8,459 bases of DNA, taken from positions 1 through 8,459 of the forward strand of contig CATWBR010000182.1 in NCBI GenBank assembly GCA_958349075.1, read 5' to 3'. This DNA comes from an uncultured Clostridium sp. Lineage in GTDB: Bacteria; Bacillota; Clostridia; Lachnospirales; Lachnospiraceae. Under the pieces are notes generated by a model that saw only the letters and a program-made list of their open reading frames with translations, did not search any database and had not been told where the DNA came from. Every line of letters begins with the position of its first letter. Positions within the stretch are counted from its first letter, which is position 1. Positions 1 through 6,564 of the stretch are shown in pieces. The translations under genes were made by a program, and so were the position numbers.

Positions 1-19
1 GTTCACATCCGCCTGTTTC

Positions 20-1375
20 CTATTCCTCCCGATCCATCCTCCTTTTCATCGAAAAACGGGTCGTTCCGAGGAGGGCCGCTGCCCTTGTCAGGTTGTTGTT
101 GCAGAGTTTAAGCGCCTGTTCCATATAGAGTTTTTCCAGCACGGAGACCTCCTGTTCCAGACTGATTGGACCTTCATCCAGTTTCTTAAGGTAATAGCAG
201 TTTCCACTGCCCCTGTCCTCCGTCTTTTCAACCGGCGTCAGCTCCACATGTTTTTCCAGCACATTTCCCTGGCTGAATAAAAAACAGCGTTCGAAAATAT
301 TCTTAAGCTCTCTGACATTGCCTTTCCAATCGTAAAGAATCAGTTCCCTCATAAAGTCAGGCTCCACCTTTTCGATGTTTCTGGCAAACGATTTATTATA
401 GTAGTCGAGATAATAATCACAGAGGGCCGGTATGTCCTCCCGCCTCTCCCGGAGCGGCGGGATCACGATCTGCATAACATTGAGCCGGTAAAACAAATCT
501 TCCCTGAACTGCTTGCTCTCAATCGCCTTTTCCAGGTTCCGGTTCGTGGCGGCGATCACCCTGACATCCAGTTCAATATCTTCCAGCCCGCCAATCCTTT
601 TGTATTTCCTGTCATCTAAAAATGCCAGGAGTTTTGTCTGCATGGCCAGGGGCAGTTCTCCAATCTCATCCAAAAAAACGGTTCCCCCGTTTGCCAGCTC
701 GATCAGCCCCTTTTTTGTCTTTAACGCCCCGGCAAACGCCCCTCTCTCGTAGCCGAACAGCTCGCTCTCAAGAAGGTTCTCCGGGATAGCGCCGCAGTTG
801 ATTCTGACCATCAGGTTTTCCCTTCTGTCGCTGCAGTCGTGGATCTGCCTGGCCACCACCTCTTTACCGGTTCCGGTCTCTCCTCTTATCAGCACATTGA
901 CGGAGGAATTCTCCCCCAGCACCTTAATCTGGGAACGTATCTGACAGACCGCCTCGCTGACTCCGGTAAAATCCTGGGATTTTCCCTTTAAAAACTCCAA
1001 TGAATCTTTCCGTTTCATCTGCTCCAGGCATCTCTTGATGATAAAGTCGATCTCATCCACGTCGAACGGTTTGAGAACGTAGTCATAGGCTCCCCTCTTT
1101 GTGGCCTCCACGGCCTGGGATACGGAGCCGTAAGCCGTCATCAGAATTACCTGGATGTCGTCATCCATTCCCTTAAATGTGGCAATCTCGTCGATTCCCA
1201 CGCTGTGTTCCAGGAGGTTGTCGAGAATCACCACATTGGGATGGAAGCTTTTCACGCATTCCACGGCCTCCTCGATGGTGCCGGCGGATTTTGCGTCGTA
1301 TCCCCTGTCCTTTAATCCCTCTTCCAGCGTATAGCGGATCAGAAATTCATCATCCACGACTAATATTTTCTTCAT
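20..1375 (-). CDS. NtrC-family sigma-54-type response regulator with a variant GAFAGA loop
   Basis: A 451-residue cytoplasmic transcription regulator with the full three-domain NtrC layout. Residues 1-120 are a receiver domain with acidic pocket D8/D9, probable phospho-acceptor D52, T80 and K102. Residues about 136-375 are an AAA+ sigma-54 activator domain with Walker A GETGTGKE (165-172), Walker [11 protein letters not shown] (231-240) and arginine-finger region FREDLFYRL (290-298). Residues about 410-450 are a Fis-type helix-turn-helix ([12 protein letters not shown], then [10 protein letters not shown]). The loop that contacts sigma-54 reads GAFAGA (212-217) instead of GAFTGA; the Ala codon is GCC at 731-733. 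The ATG is preceded by a strong GGAGGGAGGA site about 6 nt away. The start overlaps the kinase gene by 26 nt, so the two are translationally linked partners. The family is certain; targets are unknown. The gene ends 19 nt from the window edge and no terminator is visible. Confidence 0.96.
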   Translation of the reverse strand: MKKILVVDDEFLIRYTLEEGLKDRGYDAKSAGTIEEAVECVKSFHPNVVILDNLLEHSVGIDEIATFKGMDDDIQVILMTAYGSVSQAVEATKRGAYDYVLKPFDVDEIDFIIKRCLEQMKRKDSLEFLKGKSQDFTGVSEAVCQIRSQIKVLGENSSVNVLIRGETGTGKEVVARQIHDCSDRRENLMVRINCGAIPENLLESELFGYERGAFAGALKTKKGLIELANGGTVFLDEIGELPLAMQTKLLAFLDDRKYKRIGGLEDIELDVRVIAATNRNLEKAIESKQFREDLFYRLNVMQIVIPPLRERREDIPALCDYYLDYYNKSFARNIEKVEPDFMRELILYDWKGNVRELKNIFERCFLFSQGNVLEKHVELTPVEKTEDRGSGNCYYLKKLDEGPISLEQEVSVLEKLYMEQALKLCNNNLTRAAALLGTTRFSMKRRMDREE

Positions 1376-2696
1376 AGTCTTCCTCCCTCCGGTAAAATGT
1401 GAGTCTCACACAGGTTCCCTCCCCGCAGGCGCTGGCCATTTCCAGACTGCCTCCGTTTTGTTCCACCAGCTTCTTGACAATGGCAAGACCGATTCCAATC
1501 CCGTTGATGCTCTTTGTATAAAACGGTTCCATGGCCTGGGCCAGTTCTTCTTTATTCATGCCTTTTCCGTTATCCTGAAATTCTATCAACGCCCTGCTGC
1601 CCTCGCTCTTTCCGGTAATCTTAAGCCGCCCCTCCGTCCCGAACGGGATGGACTTAATGCTGTTGCTGATCAGATTATGAGCGATTTGGCGGAATTCGTT
1701 TTCATTCAGATAACCGGTCAGCCCCTCCTCGACGTCTGTTTCCATTGTGACCTTCTGTCCCTCCGGCCCTTTGGAATAAATCACCGCAATTTCCCCGATT
1801 ACTTTTTGGAATAATATCGGTTCCTTCGGGGACTCCTTTTTCACGGAGAGAGTAAACAGGTTCATAATAAGAGCCGTCACCCGGTCTATCTCCTTGATCA
1901 TGCTCTCACAGAGCATCTTATCCCCATCTTTCACCGCCCTGTCCTTCAGAAGCTGGATACCCGAACGTATCCCGGCAATGGGATTTTTTATCTCATGGGC
2001 AAGGGTCGCAGACATCTTGCTGGTATACTCCATCTTGGTGTAATTGTCCATGTTGCGGAGCAGGCTTTCAAATGTGACGGCAAGCTGGCCAATCTCATCC
2101 TTTCTCTTGACCGATTCAAACCGGTAGTTCCTGTAATTCCCCTTGTTTTTATTGATTTCCCTGCAGGTGCTGCTCATGCTCCTGATAGGCCTTGTGATGT
2201 TGTGGGAAATAAAAATGCTGGCCTGGATGATAATGAGAAGTGACGCAATTGCTCCAACCACCACATAATTCTGTTTTTCCAGAATCTCCTCTCCGAACGT
2301 CTTCCCGTCTATCAGGAATTCCAGCTTCCATCCAAGCTTATTGTCCACCTCGTTGGTAAGGAATACCTCCCGGCCGGATGCTGTACTGCTTTCATAGGTC
2401 AGAACCGTTCCGTTTTCATCGGTGATCCTGATATGGCCGCGTCCATAATATCTGTATTTTCCCCTCAGATCCTCCTCGCTGATTTTCCCGGTCAGGTAGT
2501 TGACGTCCCTGTTAATCTCATCAAACATCTGAAGCGCCATTGTTTTCTGGTTATCCCTCTGCATCGTGTAGCCATTGTAATAGGAGATGGCTCCAAAACC
2601 GCAGATTACAATGATTCCTACGAATAAAAAGGGAACCAGGATTTCATTTTCTATCTGGAAAAACCATTTTGACAGTTTATCACTCAGCCACTTCAT
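1350..2696 (-). CDS. Membrane-bound sensor histidine kinase (NtrB/AtoS-like)
   Basis: A 448-residue kinase, partner of the overlapping response regulator. From the chosen ATG: a first membrane segment at about 20-40 ([20 protein letters not shown]), an extracytoplasmic sensor of about 100 residues, and a second membrane segment at about 144-165. A HAMP domain follows, starting at ITRPIRSM and ending near KRKDEIGQL. The H box has the phosphorylated His in LAHEIKNP (H234), the N box lies in [12 protein letters not shown], and the G boxes are FQDNGKGM and [13 protein letters not shown]. The sensor segment includes [16 protein letters not shown], which resembles a small Cache/PAS-like fold and suggests small-ligand sensing (inference). 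A TTG at 2720 would add 8 residues, but ATG 2696 sits 7 nt behind a GGGGGA site and is preferred. It overlaps the symporter gene by 17 nt, so symporter, kinase and regulator form one operon. The ligand is unknown. Confidence 0.95.
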   Translation of the reverse strand: MKWLSDKLSKWFFQIENEILVPFLFVGIIVICGFGAISYYNGYTMQRDNQKTMALQMFDEINRDVNYLTGKISEEDLRGKYRYYGRGHIRITDENGTVLTYESSTASGREVFLTNEVDNKLGWKLEFLIDGKTFGEEILEKQNYVVVGAIASLLIIIQASIFISHNITRPIRSMSSTCREINKNKGNYRNYRFESVKRKDEIGQLAVTFESLLRNMDNYTKMEYTSKMSATLAHEIKNPIAGIRSGIQLLKDRAVKDGDKMLCESMIKEIDRVTALIMNLFTLSVKKESPKEPILFQKVIGEIAVIYSKGPEGQKVTMETDVEEGLTGYLNENEFRQIAHNLISNSIKSIPFGTEGRLKITGKSEGSRALIEFQDNGKGMNKEELAQAMEPFYTKSINGIGIGLAIVKKLVEQNGGSLEMASACGEGTCVRLTFYRREEDYEENISRG

Positions 2697-4116
2697 CTCT
2701 CGTCCCCCATTTTCTCTCAATGTATGAAATTACAAGGTAAGCAAAGACGGAACAGGCCGTGGCCGGAAATGCCCAATACACCCTGGTGGTTCTCCCCCAA
2801 AGAAGAAGCGAGCAGAGGATTCCCGTTATAAATGCCCCGTAGGCCCCTGCTTTTGTTCCCTTTGGATACAGCAGGGCGCCATAAATAAGCGGCGTGAAGA
2901 CCACCGCAAATACCCCCCATACATCCGCCCCGAAAAACAGGATATTTCCCGGAGGATTGATGGAGAGAATCAGGGACAGGGTTCCGCCGATAAAGATAAA
3001 CCACCGGGCCCTCACCAGAAGTTTTTCTTCCTTCATCCCATTTTTGCCGAACTGGCCGGCCACATCGTAGGAGAGCATGGAACCAATCAGCAGAAGCTGG
3101 GAATTGGCGGTGGAAAGGCAGGCCCCAATCACACTGATCAGAAAAAAGCCGCTGAACCTTGTATGGAGCAGATGGTCAATCGCATAGACAAAGATATCAT
3201 CTGTTGCACAGAATGTTTCCAGATGCGGAAAAAGGATTTTAAGCCCCAGTCCAATCTGAGTGAGGGCAAAATAAAATACCGCGAGAAATCCCATGGCACA
3301 AAGGAGCATCCTCTTTGCCGTTTTTTTATCTTTTGCCGCAATAATCCGAACCATATACTGGGGATTCGTAGCCAATCCCATTCCCCAGCCGAAGAACATA
3401 GAGGCATACATGAGGGGAGAATAATCACGAAACAGCCCCTTCTGTTCCACCACAGCGCCGGCTTTCATCGTCTCACGGGCCACGGTGCCGTCGGTCAGGA
3501 ACCATGTTCCCTCCACCTTCCCCACAATCACAAAGTAGATCACCCCGACGCTGATTGCGAGCATTACCAGATTCCCGGCATCTGTCTTCGTAACAGAATT
3601 AAAACCGCCGAAGGTGGAATAAAGGATGAACAGGTATACCAGAAAAACAGCCACTTTATAGTCAATATTAAGAAGGTTTGAGGCGGCAATGCCAAACCCT
3701 TTTATCTGCATAACAAGGTACAGCACATAACCGCCCGACATCAGAAGAGCCGACGCAATCTGAAGCCCCCTTGAGCCGTAATGGTTGCGTATCAATTGGG
3801 GGATTGTAAAAATGTCGTTGTCATAAAGACGGTCGCTGATTGCATACAGCATCACGGCGCCAATAAACCACGGAATGACGGACATGGAAATGACGGCCAC
3901 GCCGTTCTGGTACACGTTTCCCGTATAACCCAGAATCGTAGCCGCCGAAATCCAGGTTCCCACAAATGTGAAGAAGAGCCGGCAGACGCCGATTTTCCTC
4001 TCTCCGACAAAAAATTTTGAGATGGAGTCACTCTCTCCAAAGGACGATTTTCCTATAATAAGAATTGCCAGCGAATAAAGCCCGAAATAGACCAGATAAA
4101 CAAATGTTTTGCTCAT
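2680..4116 (-). CDS. Sodium:solute symporter (SSS/SLC5 family)
   Basis: A 478-residue polytopic membrane protein with many hydrophobic segments from residue 5 to about 466, matching the 13-helix LeuT-fold of the SSS family in length and pattern. Family landmarks are FFVGERKIG near residues 35-43, [15 protein letters not shown] (50-64), [13 protein letters not shown] (170-182, the family GG...TD signature with N where Q is common), [19 protein letters not shown] (251-269) and [12 protein letters not shown] (331-342). The S335/T336 pair corresponds to the helix-8 hydroxyls that form the Na2 site in characterised members, so sodium coupling is likely. The usual STADS is STANS here. Substrate is not predictable from sequence; relatives carry sugars, proline, pantothenate or carboxylates. 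The ATG lies just behind a GTGGGGGGA site with a short spacer. It is the first gene of the symporter-kinase-regulator operon and has its own strong promoter. Confidence 0.95.
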   Translation of the reverse strand: MSKTFVYLVYFGLYSLAILIIGKSSFGESDSISKFFVGERKIGVCRLFFTFVGTWISAATILGYTGNVYQNGVAVISMSVIPWFIGAVMLYAISDRLYDNDIFTIPQLIRNHYGSRGLQIASALLMSGGYVLYLVMQIKGFGIAASNLLNIDYKVAVFLVYLFILYSTFGGFNSVTKTDAGNLVMLAISVGVIYFVIVGKVEGTWFLTDGTVARETMKAGAVVEQKGLFRDYSPLMYASMFFGWGMGLATNPQYMVRIIAAKDKKTAKRMLLCAMGFLAVFYFALTQIGLGLKILFPHLETFCATDDIFVYAIDHLLHTRFSGFFLISVIGACLSTANSQLLLIGSMLSYDVAGQFGKNGMKEEKLLVRARWFIFIGGTLSLILSINPPGNILFFGADVWGVFAVVFTPLIYGALLYPKGTKAGAYGAFITGILCSLLLWGRTTRVYWAFPATACSVFAYLVISYIERKWGTRDEVAE

Positions 4117-4136
4117 TTTCCCCCCACTTTGCCGGT

Positions 4137-4150
4137 ATGCCTTACGGCAT
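4137..4150 (-). promoter_or_regulatory. Small GNRA-capped hairpin in the symporter 5' leader
   Basis: On the transcribed strand the leader contains AUGCC-GUAA-GGCAU, a perfect 5-bp stem closed by a GNRA tetraloop. It lies about 20 nt after the predicted transcription start and 20 nt before the symporter ATG. It could protect the 5' end or affect translation; it is too small to assign to any riboswitch class. The hairpin itself is clear, its function is not. Confidence 0.4.
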
Positions 4151-4176
4151 GTCCTTCCGTTTTTTTCCTGTCCTTA

Positions 4177-4205
4177 ATTATACGTGGTAGGGGAGGGTTC
4201 GTCAA
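4177..4205 (-). promoter_or_regulatory. Sigma-70 promoter for the symporter-kinase-regulator operon
   Basis: The minus strand reads TTGACG (4200-4205), a 17-bp spacer, then TATAAT (4177-4182). This is a perfect -10 and a five-of-six -35 at ideal spacing. The start point should be near 4170, giving a leader of about 53 nt before the symporter ATG. No -24/-12 sigma-54 promoter is seen in the same gap, although the operon ends with a sigma-54-type regulator. Confidence 0.85.
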
Positions 4206-4249
4206 CAAAGTATAGATGAGATACGAGGACGCCTCTTTCGTTAAATGAA

Positions 4250-4280
4250 GAGAGAGGGATGTCGAGACAATCCCTCCCCC
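4250..4280 (-). terminator. Possible rho-independent terminator after the lactonase-like gene
   Basis: It begins 30 nt past the lactonase stop. The transcript can fold GGGGGAGGGAU against AUCCCUCUCUC, an 11-bp stem with two G-U pairs, topped by one bulged U, two more pairs and a CUCG loop. The tail is UUCAUUUAA, an interrupted and weak U tract. It may therefore stop transcription only partly, or act as a 3' stability hairpin. Its place between the lactonase stop and the next promoter supports a boundary between two transcription units. Confidence 0.5.
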
Positions 4281-4309
4281 ACTTAAAGGAATATAACAAA
4301 TCAGCGTTC

Positions 4310-5521
4310 TCAGTTCTCCATAGAATAAAACAGAATATTTCCCGGATGCTTCATATTCCGGTCTACAACTTCCTCTTTCCCCACGGTTCCGTCCACAGCA
4401 ACGGCCAGCCTTGTGATACTGCCCGTCAGGTTTGCCACCAGCAGAAACCTGCCGTCGGAAGAAATGGCAAAGCCACGCGGTCTCTTTTCTTTCAGTTCCA
4501 GACTCTGGATCATGGTCAGGAGCCCGCTCTCTTCATTCACGGCAAATACAGTCAGCGCATCCGTGTACCGGTAGAAATCGTAGACAAATTTCCCATCCGC
4601 GCTAATTTTGATATCGGACTGTGAAATACGCTTACCCTCTTTGACGCAGTCAAGACGGGGAGCCGCATTAAGCGTCTGAACCATTGAAAGACATCCCTTC
4701 TCATCGTAACGGATGGTATTGACCGTGAGCGCATGCTCATTATTCATGTAGAACAGTTTTTTTTCAGGATGGAACGCCCCGTAGCGCGGCCAGCTACCCT
4801 CCGGGCATCTGAGTGTATCGCAGATTGCAAGCTCCCTCCGATTGTGATCAATCCTCAGCATGAGAACCCGGTCCTGTTTCATATTGGTTATGATGAAATG
4901 CTCCCCATCCGGAGCAAAGTAGACGGCGTGGAGACAGGCGTTCTTTACCGGAGTAACACTTCTGTCGGGCTCAAATTTCAGCAGATCGCACGCAGGCAGG
5001 ATACTTCCATCCCTATCCAGCGGATAGAGTGCCACCGTCACCTGGCTGAAGTCTGTAACTACATGAAACTTCCCGTCCTTCCCTTTCACGGCCTTTGTGA
5101 TCGCCTGCTTATCCCCATGGTTTACAACGACCAGCCAGCTTCCCGTGGTGTCCTGAGCCACATAGGTTGGCAGGGTACCGAAGGATGGCTGTTCCTCCCC
5201 AAGCTGTGTCAGAGAGCCGTCTTCCTTATTGACCGAAAAGGCAAGCACCCTTCCCCCGCCCCCCTGCATCGCAAAAGCAGGGCTGTTTATCTGTTCATCC
5301 ACCATGTAAAGGACATTTCTTTTCCGATCCGCACAGATAATTCCCGGGGTAATATCCGGGCGCACTGTTTCCAGATACTGAAGTGAGCCGTCTGCTTCTG
5401 TATATTTATAAATACCGATGCCGCTCTCACCCGCCTCTTCCTGGACTGTCCAGTTTCCGGCGTATACAAACGTTTTTCCCTGGCCCGCCTCAGTATATTT
5501 ATTTTTCTTAAGCTCTTCCAT
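4310..5521 (-). CDS. Seven-bladed beta-propeller lactonase-family protein (Pgl/YbhE-like, diverged)
   Basis: A 403-residue protein of the lactonase/6-phosphogluconolactonase (YbhE-type) beta-propeller family. Repeating blade signatures are visible: GIGIYKYTEADGSLQYLE (35-52), GGGGRVLAFSVNKEDGSLTQLG (87-108), CLHAVYFAPDGEHFIITN (196-213), GSWPRYGAFHPEKKLFYMNNE (242-262), SQSDIKISADGKFVY (300-314) and RPRGFAISSDGRFLLVANL (347-365). No signal peptide is seen, so it should be cytoplasmic. The family-typical GPRH-x-x-FHP is WPRYGAFHP here, and the usual SNRGHDS-like segment is YDFYRYTDAL. Family membership is firm, but true 6-phosphogluconolactonase activity is doubtful. ATG 5521 is chosen because AGAGGA sits 8 nt ahead; the alternative ATG at 5548 adds 9 residues and has no ribosome binding site. 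It follows the flavoprotein gene by 43 nt, so probably shares its transcript. Hydrolysis of a lactone made by the pathway is a reasonable but unproven role. Confidence 0.88.
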   Translation of the reverse strand: MEELKKNKYTEAGQGKTFVYAGNWTVQEEAGESGIGIYKYTEADGSLQYLETVRPDITPGIICADRKRNVLYMVDEQINSPAFAMQGGGGRVLAFSVNKEDGSLTQLGEEQPSFGTLPTYVAQDTTGSWLVVVNHGDKQAITKAVKGKDGKFHVVTDFSQVTVALYPLDRDGSILPACDLLKFEPDRSVTPVKNACLHAVYFAPDGEHFIITNMKQDRVLMLRIDHNRRELAICDTLRCPEGSWPRYGAFHPEKKLFYMNNEHALTVNTIRYDEKGCLSMVQTLNAAPRLDCVKEGKRISQSDIKISADGKFVYDFYRYTDALTVFAVNEESGLLTMIQSLELKEKRPRGFAISSDGRFLLVANLTGSITRLAVAVDGTVGKEEVVDRNMKHPGNILFYSMEN

Positions 5522-5528
5522 AGGCTTT

Positions 5529-5534
5529 TCCTCT
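5529..5534 (-). promoter_or_regulatory. Ribosome binding site deciding the lactonase start
   Basis: AGAGGA on the minus strand, with GAGG 8 nt before ATG 5521. The upstream in-frame ATG at 5548 is preceded by a pyrimidine-containing stretch with no such site, so the shorter protein is preferred. Confidence 0.7.
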
Positions 5535-5564
5535 GATTTTTCAAACATATTTGTGTACTGTAAC

Positions 5565-6485
5565 TTACAGGGATGAAAGATATCTTCCCAGTGCCATGGC
5601 TGCAGTTACCCCGTCACCCACGGCTGTCGCCATCTGGGCCGGTGAATACTGTCTGATATCCCCGGCGGCGTAAACACCCGGAAGTTCAGTAGCCATACAC
5701 TCATTGACCGGAATCTGGCCGGCCGGAGTCAGGCTGATGGTATTTTCCAGAAACTGTGTATTGGGAATCAGTCCGATTCTGACAAAGATTCCCTGCACTT
5801 CCAGATTGCGTTTTTCTCCGGACGCAACGTCTTCCACCGCAACGCCGGTAACCCATTCTTCCCCGGTAACCGCCTCAATCCTGGTTCCGCAGAGCACTTC
5901 AATATTTGGATTTTCTTCAGCACGGTCAAGCAGTACCTTTGATGCCTTCGGCTGCTCCATCAATTCTACAACCGTCACGCGGCAGCCCAGTTTTTCCAGG
6001 TATAATGCTTCCGTTATCCCACTGTCTCCCGCGCCCGCCACGACTACCGGTTTCCCGGCGCACTGAGGTCCGTCACAAGTTGCACAGTAGAACACGCCTT
6101 TGCCGGAGAGTTCGGTCTCCCCCGCCACTCCAAGCTTTCTCGGATGGGAACCGGACGCAACGATAATTCCCCTGCAGGTCAGGGTACCCTCTTCCGTCCT
6201 GACAATTTTATAATTTCCTTTATCCTGAATTGAAGTCACCTCACCGGCCTCTATCTCGGCTCCTGTGTTGGCGGCCTGTTCCAGCATTGCTTCGGCCAGT
6301 TCCGGTCCCATAATCCCCTCCGCAAATCCCGGATAGTTCTCTATCAACTGGCGGCTCATCGCCTCCCCGCCCATGGAACCTTTCTCGATAATATAAGTTT
6401 CAAAACCTGCGCGGCTTGTGTAAATACCTGCTGCCAGACCTGCACAGCCCGAACCGATAATAATCACATCATAATCTGTAAACAT
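5565..6485 (-). CDS. Thioredoxin-reductase-like flavoprotein (CATC), lacking the NADPH arginines
   Basis: A 306-residue FAD enzyme of the low-molecular-weight thioredoxin reductase family, normal in length. It has the N-terminal FAD-binding GSGCAG (11-16), the redox-active disulfide CATC-DG (134-139), a second Rossmann motif GAGDSG (151-156) and the C-terminal FAD motif YAAGDIR (272-278) with AVGDG. In classical enzymes strand two of the pyridine-nucleotide domain is followed by HRRDxFRAS, whose arginines bind the NADPH 2'-phosphate. Here the same place reads VELMEQPKAS (173-182), with E174 and no arginines, which points to NADH or another donor. It would pass electrons through CATC to a thioredoxin-like partner or directly to a client. 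No thioredoxin gene is in the window; the selenoprotein gene ends 79 nt upstream and is the obvious client candidate (inference). ATG 6485 is chosen over ATG 6515 because of its strong ribosome binding site and the family N terminus. The symbol trxB is withheld because cofactor and partner are uncertain. Confidence 0.93.
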   Translation of the reverse strand: MFTDYDVIIIGSGCAGLAAGIYTSRAGFETYIIEKGSMGGEAMSRQLIENYPGFAEGIMGPELAEAMLEQAANTGAEIEAGEVTSIQDKGNYKIVRTEEGTLTCRGIIVASGSHPRKLGVAGETELSGKGVFYCATCDGPQCAGKPVVVAGAGDSGITEALYLEKLGCRVTVVELMEQPKASKVLLDRAEENPNIEVLCGTRIEAVTGEEWVTGVAVEDVASGEKRNLEVQGIFVRIGLIPNTQFLENTISLTPAGQIPVNECMATELPGVYAAGDIRQYSPAQMATAVGDGVTAAMALGRYLSSL

Positions 6486-6492
6486 ATACTTT

Positions 6493-6500
6493 CCTCTCCT
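6493..6500 (-). promoter_or_regulatory. Ribosome binding site deciding the flavoprotein start
   Basis: AGGAGAGG on the minus strand ends 7 nt before ATG 6485, giving the N terminus MFTDYDVIIIGSG as expected for the FAD-binding strand. The in-frame ATG at 6515 is preceded by AT-rich DNA without a site and would add ten residues not expected in the family. Confidence 0.8.
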
Positions 6501-6564
6501 GAGTATTTTTCTCATATTTTTTATTTGTCTCGAATCTTGTTTTCCTGAGCATTCACTCCCCTGA

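Noticed and set aside
2697..2720. TTG start at 2720 for the histidine kinase
   Set aside because: It would lengthen the overlap with the symporter and lacks a well-placed site; ATG 2696 has a GGGGGA site 7 nt upstream.
4117..4309. Possible -24/-12 sigma-54 promoter for the symporter operon
   Set aside because: I found no GG-N10-GC pair with TGGC/TTGC-like context in this gap on the minus strand; the sigma-70 promoter explains expression.
4733..5386. Long plus-strand open frame opposite the lactonase-like gene
   Set aside because: No recognisable domain or ribosome binding site, and the minus-strand frame encodes a clear beta-propeller; this is an antisense shadow, as is the 3163-3681 plus-strand frame opposite the symporter.
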